64,000 nt of DNA, taken from the NCBI GenBank assembly GCA_938040655.1, contig CALHZK010000005.1, positions 36,622-100,621 of the forward strand, written 5' to 3'. Made by a program: the position numbers and the translations under genes. This DNA comes from an uncultured Candidatus Saccharibacteria bacterium (GTDB lineage: Bacteria > Patescibacteriota > Saccharimonadia > Saccharimonadales > Saccharimonadaceae). This document shows positions 1-6,908 of this stretch, one piece after another (position 1 is the stretch's first letter; each line of letters starts with the position of its first letter). The notes beneath the pieces are model-generated. The model saw nothing but the letters and a program-made list of their open reading frames with translations, had not been told where the DNA came from and made no database searches.

Positions 1-1
1 C

Positions 2-334
2 CTAGTCGGTAGCGTCGAGAATGAGCTGAAGGGGAAGAAGTCACAAAAGATCTATAAAGATGGCGTCAATGATACTAAGTTTTCACAATTCGCTGAGAGT
101 GGTGGTAACTACACAGTCAATCTGGCGACAAAGGCCTCAGTCGGCCCAACGATCGACGAGACTAAAGTCAAAGACCAGGCAAAGGGCCGTAGCTATGGCG
201 ATATTCAGTCAAGCTTGGAATCGATCGATGGCGTTGAAGATGTTGACACAAAATTCTGGCCCTTCTGGGTGCATAAGGTGCCGAATGATACGAAACGAAT
301 AAACGTCGAGTTCAAGCTAAAAAATGCGAGCTAA
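2..334 (+). CDS. C-terminal end of an unidentified protein (5' truncated by the window)
   Basis: The open frame runs from the window edge to TAA at 332-334 and gives about 110 residues with no stop. The sequence is hydrophilic, with alternating short beta-like stretches, and ends in a region rich in W, F and K (KFWPFWV, then INVEFKLKNAS). There is no transmembrane segment in the visible part. The stop lies 11 nt inside ruvX, so the two genes are probably co-transcribed. The style recalls baseplate-J-like proteins annotated in CPR genomes, but this is only an impression and no function is assigned. Confidence 0.6.
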   Translation, partial: LVGSVENELKGKKSQKIYKDGVNDTKFSQFAESGGNYTVNLATKASVGPTIDETKVKDQAKGRSYGDIQSSLESIDGVEDVDTKFWPFWVHKVPNDTKRINVEFKLKNAS

Positions 335-728
335 GAATTTTTTGGCGCTCGATGTTGGGGAGAAGCGAATTGGCCTCGCTATGGCTGACAACCAGGTACG
401 GATCGCTGTGCCATTTGGTTGGGTCGAAAATGACGACCAGGTGATGATGCATTTGGCAGAGATTATACTGCGCCACCACATCTCGCGAGTTATTGTCGGG
501 TATCCACGTAATCAATCTGGCCAGCCAACACAGCAAACTGAATTTGTGGTACAATTTACGAGAAGGCTACGTGAGCTGGAGCTTAATATTGCGATTAATT
601 ATCAAGATGAATCGTTGACAAGCGTTCAGGCGAGGCAGCGTCTTGGTCAGGCGGTCGCACATAAGGGTGATATCGATGCTGAGGCAGCAAGTATAATTTT
701 GCAGGATTATTTGGAGGCTATGGAGTGA
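324..728 (+). CDS. ruvX: RuvX/YqgF Holliday junction resolvase-like RNase H-fold protein
   Basis: 134 residues, the usual length for RuvX/YqgF. The fold's acidic residues are visible: D10 in ALDVG, E96 in YQDESLTS and D118 in the DAEAASIILQDYL segment near the end. The family is a putative pre-16S rRNA nuclease or Holliday junction resolvase acting in the cytoplasm. The start overlaps the upstream gene by 11 nt and the end overlaps mltG by 4 nt (GTGA), so the three genes form a translationally coupled operon. The ruvX-mltG pairing is common in bacteria and supports both calls. Confidence 0.93.
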   Translation: MRAKNFLALDVGEKRIGLAMADNQVRIAVPFGWVENDDQVMMHLAEIILRHHISRVIVGYPRNQSGQPTQQTEFVVQFTRRLRELELNIAINYQDESLTSVQARQRLGQAVAHKGDIDAEAASIILQDYLEAME

Positions 729-1795
729 AAATTCGAAAAAAACGATGGCTAACCGGTGTAATGATTGTTATGTCTGTGCTTATTCTAGGTGTAATAATCG
801 CGGCTATTTGGTACCGGCAGATGCTGCAGCCGGTTGATCCGAACAAACAGCAGTCAGTTCAAGTGACGATCGAAAAGGGTATGACGACGAATCAGCTCGC
901 CAAAACGCTAGAGCAAAAGCAGCTAATCCGTAGCGCGTTCGCTTTCTCGGTGGTTGTCCGGCTGAGCGGCGCACATGCCTTCCAGGCGGGCACATATAGT
1001 ATTAAACCAAGCCAGTCTCTACCAGAAATTGTCCGGCACTTGACGGGTGGCCAAGCAGAGATGATGTCGGTCACGTTCTATCCAGGGGCCACACTTGACA
1101 CCAAGGCTACCAGCGGTCGCACAACAACTGTCGCTTCAGTCCTCAAGAAGGCTGGTTTTAGCGATGAGCAGATCCAGCAGGCTTTTCGGGCAGAGTATAC
1201 TGGTGCAGCGTTGGCAGGTCGGCCAGCTGGTGCCGGTTTAGAGGGCTATATCTATGGCGAGACCTATTCAATATCGTCTGACGCCTCGGCGCAGCAAGTG
1301 CTGCAGCGAGCAGTGACACATTTTTCTCAGATTGTGACCAAGTATGACCTAGAGAGAAAGTTCGCAAGCCGAGGGTTGACGCTGTACCAGGGTATTACTC
1401 TGGCCTCGATTGTTCAGAAAGAATCGAAAGGTTGTGGTGCTGGGGTGACAGTCTGTGAAGATCAGCGGCAGATTGCCAGTGTGTTTTATAATCGCTTGAA
1501 GAAAGATATACCGCTTGGGTCTGACGTGACGTACCATTACGCCGCAGATAAGGCAGGTGTCGCACGTGACCACACGTTGAATTCACCGTACAATACGCGG
1601 CTCCACAAGGGCTTGCCGCCAGGGCCGATCGCTGTGCCTGGTCTGAGCGCACTGAATGCAGTCGCTGATCCCGCTGCCACCGACAATCTCTACTTTATTA
1701 GCGGTGATGACGACGTGACTTATTTCGGTAAGACTGAGGCGGATCATCAAGCTAATGTCAAAGCTCATTGTGCCAAAAAATGCCTTCTCCCTTGA
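725..1795 (+). CDS. mltG: Endolytic murein transglycosylase MltG (YceG-like)
   Basis: 356 residues with a GTG start overlapping the ruvX stop. Basic residues precede a single N-terminal membrane anchor (about residues 11-29). A LysM-like region follows, then the YceG catalytic domain with the motif ITLASIVQKES, in which E233 is the expected catalytic glutamate. MltG cuts nascent glycan strands at the outer face of the membrane and sets their length. Two Cys in the catalytic domain (GCGAGVTVCED) and two at the C terminus (HCAKKC) could form disulfides; this is inferred only from their position outside the membrane. Confidence 0.93.
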   Translation: MKIRKKRWLTGVMIVMSVLILGVIIAAIWYRQMLQPVDPNKQQSVQVTIEKGMTTNQLAKTLEQKQLIRSAFAFSVVVRLSGAHAFQAGTYSIKPSQSLPEIVRHLTGGQAEMMSVTFYPGATLDTKATSGRTTTVASVLKKAGFSDEQIQQAFRAEYTGAALAGRPAGAGLEGYIYGETYSISSDASAQQVLQRAVTHFSQIVTKYDLERKFASRGLTLYQGITLASIVQKESKGCGAGVTVCEDQRQIASVFYNRLKKDIPLGSDVTYHYAADKAGVARDHTLNSPYNTRLHKGLPPGPIAVPGLSALNAVADPAATDNLYFISGDDDVTYFGKTEADHQANVKAHCAKKCLLP

Positions 1796-1817
1796 CAGGT
1801 AGTTTGTTCTAAAAAAT

Positions 1818-1849
1818 ACATTGACATAATTGTCAATGTTTAGTACAAT
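1818..1849 (+). promoter_or_regulatory. Strong sigma70-type promoter with a palindromic operator on its -35 box
   Basis: TTGACA (1821-1826), a 17-nt spacer and TACAAT (1844-1849) form a near-consensus promoter for the LysM-CHAP gene. The -35 box sits inside a perfect inverted repeat with 9-nt arms (1818-1826 and 1831-1839) and a 4-nt TAAT centre. That placement is typical of a repressor operator. The expected start near 1856 leaves a leader of about 150 nt containing a bulged hairpin at 1860-1892 (GCTATG/CATAGC flanked by CACAT/ATGTG). No known riboswitch consensus was recognised. Confidence 0.75.
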
Positions 1850-2006
1850 AAAAGAAGTTCACATATTGGTGCTATGTTGGTCATAGCATGTGAGGAACCT
1901 ACCAGAATTGTCGTACGGACGCAGTATAACTAATTCTAGCAATATATAATATCACTAATATTAGGTCGACACGCGTCCTGTTCTAGAGCGAGAAGAAAGA
2001 CAGCGT

Positions 2007-3200
2007 ATGGTAGCACGCACTGATGGTAACATCTGGTGCAAGGAGCAGAGTATTCGTAACCAATCATCAACGAAGAAGGTAAGCAAACTTTTTCATAAGC
2101 GTGCCTTGCTGGCATATAGCGGCGTTTTCCTACTCGCCGTCTCATTCTTAACTTTGAGTAATCAAGGGAGCAACAACGTTGCCGTCCAGTCAGACACTGT
2201 GTCGGCTTCACAGGCAGTCGCGACGTCAAGCAATACTTCATCTCAGGATGCAGGTAAAATATCGGTTGACCAGCTAACTGCCGCGAATGTGGTGACTAAT
2301 TTGGCCGAGACGACAAATCTCCCAGCTTCTGGCAACTTGCGAGAAGCGACTACCACCTTGACGGTCAAGAAAGAGTTGGCCCAGAACGATAGTGGTGTGA
2401 TCACCAAACCACAGATTATTCAGCCTGAGACTTCGGCTGGTCGCGGCCTCAAGAATTACGTCACTAAGTCTGGCGACACGATCGAGAGTATTGCCAAGCA
2501 GTTCAAGGTGTCAGCACAGACGATTCGTTGGGCAAATAATATGACCTCTGATGCAGTTGAGCCAGGTAAGACATTGGTGATCCCAATGGTTGATGGTGTT
2601 GTCTATACGATTAAAGATGGCGATACAATAGAGAAGATTGCCGAAAAATACAAAGTCAATGCTGAGCGGGTGACGCTCTATAATGACCTGACGAATGGTA
2701 TTGCGTTGGCGAAAGATACACGAATTGTGTTGCCAGGAGCTGAACTACCAGAGAACGAGCGGCCTGGCTACACTGCGCCACGTGGAGGGCGCTCACGTAG
2801 TGGCAATGGCTCTCCGTCGGCACAGTCGGGCGGTGGTAGTACCTATGGTAATCCGTATTATAATGCATCAGTCGGCAACCGCTATGCACCGGGCAACTGT
2901 ACCTGGTATGTCTATGAGCGTCGAGCTGAGCTTGGACGGCCGATTGGTAGCTTCTGGGGTAATGCAACCTCTTGGGCGAATAGCGCTCGGTCAGCTGGTT
3001 TCTTGGTTGACAATAATCCGACACCTGGTGCGATTTTCCAGACCACCTGGGGTGGCTATGGCCTTGGCCACGTGGGAATGGTTGAGCGGGTTGATGCGCA
3101 GAATATCTATATCAGCGACATGAACTATGCTGGCTATAACATTGTGACTCACCGGGTCATCCCAATGTCAGAGGTTCATCGGTATAACTTTATTCACTAG
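2007..3200 (+). CDS. LysM-CHAP domain peptidoglycan hydrolase, membrane-anchored or secreted
   Basis: 397 residues. A basic N terminus and a hydrophobic segment at about 33-51 form a signal or anchor. After a Ser/Thr-rich linker come two LysM repeats (about 150-192 and 200-243, each with a GDTIE-IA core and ending in V-P). A Gly/Ser-rich spacer leads to a C-terminal CHAP domain with the catalytic Cys in NCTWY and the His in GLGHVGMVER. CHAP domains are amidases or endopeptidases that cut peptidoglycan; LysM binds the glycan. The gene is monocistronic, with its own strong promoter and a strong terminator. The Shine-Dalgarno signal before the ATG is weak. Confidence 0.92.
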   Translation: MVARTDGNIWCKEQSIRNQSSTKKVSKLFHKRALLAYSGVFLLAVSFLTLSNQGSNNVAVQSDTVSASQAVATSSNTSSQDAGKISVDQLTAANVVTNLAETTNLPASGNLREATTTLTVKKELAQNDSGVITKPQIIQPETSAGRGLKNYVTKSGDTIESIAKQFKVSAQTIRWANNMTSDAVEPGKTLVIPMVDGVVYTIKDGDTIEKIAEKYKVNAERVTLYNDLTNGIALAKDTRIVLPGAELPENERPGYTAPRGGRSRSGNGSPSAQSGGGSTYGNPYYNASVGNRYAPGNCTWYVYERRAELGRPIGSFWGNATSWANSARSAGFLVDNNPTPGAIFQTTWGGYGLGHVGMVERVDAQNIYISDMNYAGYNIVTHRVIPMSEVHRYNFIH

Positions 3201-3221
3201 ATAAGAATTTGAGACACCAAC

Positions 3222-3256
3222 AAAAAGCGCTGCCGTATCTTTGCGGGGCGCTTTTT
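3222..3256 (+). terminator. Intrinsic terminator of the LysM-CHAP gene
   Basis: Arms AAAAAGCGC (3222-3230) and GCGCTTTTT (3248-3256), with further inner GCC/GGC pairing, give a GC stem ending in a T run. The -10 box of obgE begins three bases later, so terminator and promoter abut. Confidence 0.85.
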
Positions 3257-3258
3257 GC

Positions 3259-3264
3259 TATACT
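3259..3264 (+). promoter_or_regulatory. Extended -10 promoter (TGC-TATACT) of obgE, leaderless
   Basis: TATACT is preceded by TGC and lies 6 nt before the ATG at 3271. Transcription should begin at or next to the A of the start codon. No Shine-Dalgarno sequence is present. Confidence 0.75.
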
Positions 3265-3270
3265 AAAACC

Positions 3271-4617
3271 ATGTTTGTTGATATTGCCAAAGTATTTGTC
3301 AAAGCAGGGAAGGGCGGTGACGGTGCGGTCAGTTTTCGGCATGAGAAATATGTCGATAAAGGTGGCCCGGATGGTGGCGATGGCGGCCGTGGCGGCGATG
3401 TGGTGTTTCGGGCGACGAAGGATCTCAACACCCTCCTGAGTTTTCGCTATAAGCCTGAACTAAAGGCGATGAATGGTATGGATGGTGCGAAGCGAGATAA
3501 GCGTGGCCGTAGTGGACAAACGCTTGTTGTGCCTGTGCCGATGGGTACTCTGGTCACGCGTGATGGCAAAGTGATCGCTGATCTGACCGCTGATGGCCAG
3601 CAGGCAGTCGTGGCGACCGGTGGTGACGGTGGGTTTGGGAATGCGCATTTCACCTCGAGTACACGCCAGGCACCCAAGATGGCTGAGCGGGGCGAGGCGG
3701 GCGAGGAGTTTGAGGCTGAGCTAGAACTCAAGCTGCTAGCTGATGTCGGGCTGGTTGGCTTCCCTAATGCTGGCAAGTCAACTTTTCTTAGCGTGGTGTC
3801 AAACGCCCGACCTGAAATAGCTAATTATGAGTTTACGACCCTGACACCAAATCTTGGGGTTGCTCGAGTTGATGATGCCGGGTTGTTGATTGCCGATATT
3901 CCCGGGCTTATTGAAGGAGCGTCTGAAGGGAAGGGGTTGGGCGATCAGTTCTTGCGCCATGTTGAGCGCACTGCCGTACTACTGCACATGATTGATGTTT
4001 ATAGTGATGACCCGGCAGAAAAATACCAAACAATTCGCCGTGAGCTTGAGCGGTATTCTCAGGAGTTGGCGGCACGGCCAGAGATTATCACACTGACAAA
4101 GTGCGAAGGGCTAGATGATGAGATTATCGCTATGCAGGTGAGCGGGTTACGGCGTGTTGCACCAGACAAGACGGTAGTGGCTATCTCGTCGCAAACTCAT
4201 GCTGGCGTGACTGAGCTGCTACGGCTCCTGCGCCGGCAGGTTGCTGATTATCGCGCGCGCGAGCACAAGGCGGCAGAAGAAGAGACCGCAGAGCTACCGG
4301 TGATCACTTTGGATACACGCACGATGTCTGACAAATGGACGGTTGAGCGGGTTGCGACAGCTGATGGCGAGAAGAGTGATGAGGGTGAGAATGATGGCGA
4401 TAGCCTGGCCAGCAGCTGCGCGCCGCGCTTCATTGTCTGCGGTGCCAAGATCGAGAAATTCGCCCGCCGTACTAATTTTGACCAGTTCGAGGCAGTCAAC
4501 CGCCTGCGCGACATCATGAGAAAGATGGGTATTACTCATGAACTGCTGCGCCAAGGAGCGACCGGCCAGAGCATCATCCAGATCGGTGAGGACGAGCTGA
4601 CGCTGGTCGAGCAGTAA
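3271..4617 (+). CDS. obgE: Obg family GTPase, ribosome assembly
   Basis: 448 residues from ATG 3271. The longer frame upstream would include the terminator, so the inner ATG is chosen. A Gly-rich Obg fold fills residues 1-158 (KAGKGGDGAVSF near the start). The G domain follows with G1 GFPNAGKS at 163-170, G3 DIPGLIEGA, and a G4 that reads TKCEG rather than the usual NKxD. An OCT domain ends the protein. ObgE acts in 50S subunit assembly and stress control. A charged insertion rich in Glu, Asp and Ser lies between the G and OCT domains. Confidence 0.95.
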   Translation: MFVDIAKVFVKAGKGGDGAVSFRHEKYVDKGGPDGGDGGRGGDVVFRATKDLNTLLSFRYKPELKAMNGMDGAKRDKRGRSGQTLVVPVPMGTLVTRDGKVIADLTADGQQAVVATGGDGGFGNAHFTSSTRQAPKMAERGEAGEEFEAELELKLLADVGLVGFPNAGKSTFLSVVSNARPEIANYEFTTLTPNLGVARVDDAGLLIADIPGLIEGASEGKGLGDQFLRHVERTAVLLHMIDVYSDDPAEKYQTIRRELERYSQELAARPEIITLTKCEGLDDEIIAMQVSGLRRVAPDKTVVAISSQTHAGVTELLRLLRRQVADYRAREHKAAEEETAELPVITLDTRTMSDKWTVERVATADGEKSDEGENDGDSLASSCAPRFIVCGAKIEKFARRTNFDQFEAVNRLRDIMRKMGITHELLRQGATGQSIIQIGEDELTLVEQ

Positions 4618-4704
4618 TAAGAATTCAATACTGACGACCATACAGACTATTCTTCCTACGTTGTCGTTCTAAGAGTATTGTTTCAGGCCGGCATCGTGGT
4701 CTGC

Positions 4705-4710
4705 TATACT
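4705..4710 (+). promoter_or_regulatory. Extended -10 promoter of sbcB, leaderless
   Basis: TGC-TATACT ends 6 nt before the ATG at 4717; there is no ribosome binding site. Confidence 0.7.
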
Positions 4711-4716
4711 TGAAAT

Positions 4717-6129
4717 ATGGCCCAGACGTTTTTCTTCTATGATCTTGAGACGAGCGGATTTAATCCACGGCAAGATCGGATTATGCAGTTTGCTGGGCAG
4801 CGGACAACTATGGATTTGCAGCCAATTGGTGAGCCATACAATCTACTGGTAACGCTCAATGATGATACACTGCCAAGCCCCGAAGCGCTAATGGTGACCG
4901 GTATTACACCGCAAAAGACAGTCGAAGAGGGGTATACTGAAGCTCAGTTTGCCCGTATGGTGAGCGAAGAAGTGTTTACGCCGGGGACGATTGCAGTTGG
5001 CTTCAATAATATTCGGTTTGATGATGAATTTATTCGTCATTTATTGTGGCGGAATTTTTATGACCCATACGAGTGGGCATGGCGGGACGGGCGGAGCCGC
5101 TGGGACATGCTGGATGTAGTACGCATGACGCGTGCATTGCGACCCGAAGGTGTCAACTGGCCACTCGACGATAAGGGTGAACCAACCAACCGCCTAGAGC
5201 TGATCACCGCACTAAATAAGATTACTCATCAGAACGCTCATGACGCATTGGCTGACGTGACCGCACTGATCGAAGTGACAAAGCTGATCAAAACAGTCCA
5301 GCCGCAACTTTTTGACTACCTTTTGACAATGCGTGACAAAAAGGCGTTGCAGCAGCTCGTTAGCTTGACTGATAAAAAACCTTTTGTCTACACCAGTGGT
5401 CGTTATGATAAAGCCTATAACAAGACGACGGTGGCTTATCCACTAGCGCCGGCACCGCATGGTAATGTGCTCGTTTATGATTTGCGGTATGACCCGACGC
5501 CACTGGTGAAGCTTAGCCAGCAGCAGCTTGCTGAGAAGTTATTCGCCTCATGGGAGGAGCGTCAAGCTGAGGGGTTTATCAAACTACCCGTCAAACCATT
5601 GCAGTATAATCACTGCCCCGCAGTGGCACCGCTAGGAGTGCTAGAGCAGGGAGGGGGTTGGCAACGGATCGGCCTTGACCAGGCGACGGTGACCCGACAC
5701 TATACGATACTCTTGCAGCACCCTGAGTTTGCTGATCGTCTGCGCGCGCTCTTTGCTCAGAAACCTGAATATAAGAAGTCGACCGATCCCGAGGGTCAAT
5801 TATATGAGGGGTTTGTTACCGATGCCGACAAAACACGAGTCGAAGCAGTTCGCCGCGCCAGCGCAAAAGAGTTAGCCGGCTTTCACCCGCAGTTTGGCGA
5901 TGAGCGGCTCCCAGAACTACTGCTGCATTATAAAGCTCGTAGTTTCCCTGGCAGTCTCGATGAGGGCGAGCGAGCAGCTTGGCAGCAGTGGCGCAGTGCT
6001 CATGTGCAGACCCAACTTCCGCAGTTTATGGCGGCATTGCAGCGGCTAGCTACGTCGGATAGTGCCGATGAATTTATCCTGCAGGAATTGCAGCTATGGC
6101 TAGAATCAGTGCTGCCGACCGATGAATAA
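4717..6129 (+). CDS. sbcB: Exodeoxyribonuclease I (ExoI)
   Basis: 470 residues, close to the length of E. coli ExoI. The DEDDh exonuclease core is clear: D9 and E11 in FYDLETSG, the GFNNIRFDDEF segment at about 97, RWDMLDV, and the HDALADV motif carrying the final His and Asp. The ALRPEGVNWP and QPQLFDYLLTMRDKKAL segments match the ExoI family closely. The enzyme degrades single-stranded DNA 3' to 5' and works in recombination and mismatch repair. It is best known from gammaproteobacteria. Base composition matches the neighbours, so no recent transfer is evident. Confidence 0.93.
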   Translation: MAQTFFFYDLETSGFNPRQDRIMQFAGQRTTMDLQPIGEPYNLLVTLNDDTLPSPEALMVTGITPQKTVEEGYTEAQFARMVSEEVFTPGTIAVGFNNIRFDDEFIRHLLWRNFYDPYEWAWRDGRSRWDMLDVVRMTRALRPEGVNWPLDDKGEPTNRLELITALNKITHQNAHDALADVTALIEVTKLIKTVQPQLFDYLLTMRDKKALQQLVSLTDKKPFVYTSGRYDKAYNKTTVAYPLAPAPHGNVLVYDLRYDPTPLVKLSQQQLAEKLFASWEERQAEGFIKLPVKPLQYNHCPAVAPLGVLEQGGGWQRIGLDQATVTRHYTILLQHPEFADRLRALFAQKPEYKKSTDPEGQLYEGFVTDADKTRVEAVRRASAKELAGFHPQFGDERLPELLLHYKARSFPGSLDEGERAAWQQWRSAHVQTQLPQFMAALQRLATSDSADEFILQELQLWLESVLPTDE

Positions 6130-6154
6130 GTACCTTTATGGAGACGCACTCAAA

Positions 6155-6183
6155 GAAAAAACGGGCCGCCTCTCGCACCCGTT
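6155..6183 (-). terminator. Intrinsic terminator for the minus-strand membrane gene
   Basis: On the minus strand AACGGG (6178-6183) pairs with CCCGTT (6160-6165) across a 12-nt loop and is followed by a T run (6155-6160). It lies between two convergent genes. Confidence 0.6.
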
Positions 6184-6213
6184 CACCTGTTTCTATTCTA
6201 ATAGTATAACAAA

Positions 6214-6756
6214 CTACGATGTCACTGAGACAAAATCAGGCTGAAAAGCCGGTGCGGTAGTCTCTTCGGTCAGTTTATCTCCATCAGTCAGTCGTCGCTT
6301 GCGTAACTCTTGCTTGACACGAGCCCTCAAGAGAGCAATCACAACTAGCCGACTCATGCTTTCGGTGACATAGTAGACCGTTCGCTGTGAAGAATCGCCT
6401 GGATCGGCCGCGACCGGCACAGGCGGTAACGCAGTCGGCACCGAGGCTGGATACGCAGTCGTACTAGGCACTACAGCTGGGTAGTGTGGCGCGGAAGACT
6501 CTTCTGCCTGTCGTTGCTCGAATTCGCCGAGATGCTCGATAATTCTCCAGGTCGCATCACGAATTGGCTGGCCAAATAGCAGTACAAATGGCACGAAACT
6601 GACGTAGATGATGAGTAGCGCGATAGCCGGAATAGTGATGTTTGTAAACGGAATACGACCAATAATCAAAAAGGCGGCAAACTCTTCACTTGTCAGTATA
6701 ATGTATAGTGCCAAGATGACACATAAAACAATCGGTGCTTTCCCAAACCTTTTCAT
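6214..6756 (-). CDS. Hypothetical protein with two N-terminal membrane segments
   Basis: 180 residues. Two hydrophobic segments at about 8-32 and 40-62 are followed by a soluble region with a Pro/Ala/Val-rich linker (about 90-120). The C terminus is charged, with a stretch rich in Arg and Lys (ARVKQELRKRR). No family was recognised. The gene is monocistronic, convergent with sbcB, with its own promoter and terminator. The topology suggests a small inner-membrane protein with a cytoplasmic or external tail. Confidence 0.75.
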   Translation of the reverse strand: MKRFGKAPIVLCVILALYIILTSEEFAAFLIIGRIPFTNITIPAIALLIIYVSFVPFVLLFGQPIRDATWRIIEHLGEFEQRQAEESSAPHYPAVVPSTTAYPASVPTALPPVPVAADPGDSSQRTVYYVTESMSRLVVIALLRARVKQELRKRRLTDGDKLTEETTAPAFQPDFVSVTS

Positions 6757-6766
6757 ACCTAAACTT

Positions 6767-6795
6767 ACTATACCAAGAGAGATTCATATTTGCAA
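6767..6795 (-). promoter_or_regulatory. Promoter of the 6214-6756 gene
   Basis: On the minus strand TTGCAA (6790-6795), a 17-nt spacer and TATAGT (6767-6772) precede the ATG by 10 nt, so the leader is at most a few nucleotides. Confidence 0.65.
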
Positions 6796-6893
6796 CCGTA
6801 AGCATAATTTATTTTTTGTAAAAATTTGCGGTGAATACTGGGGTCCGTCCTCTGACTATCGACAGCTGGTTGGAAAAATCGCCAACTATCGTC

Positions 6894-6899
6894 TATAAT
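6894..6899 (+). promoter_or_regulatory. -10 box of uvrA
   Basis: TATAAT lies 9 nt before the ATG at 6909. A poor -35 (TTGGAA) is found 18 nt upstream. The mRNA is expected to be leaderless or nearly so. Confidence 0.65.
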
Positions 6900-6908
6900 A
6901 GACCAGCT

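Noticed and set aside
1856..2006. Possible c-di-AMP (ydaO) riboswitch before the cell-wall hydrolase
   Set aside because: Such riboswitches often precede LysM or CHAP genes, but none of the conserved ydaO core segments could be found in the 150-nt leader.
2656..3024. 122-codon minus-strand frame inside the LysM-CHAP gene
   Set aside because: It is the antisense shadow of a gene with clear LysM and CHAP motifs; rich in His, Ser, Arg and Tyr as expected from reverse reading.
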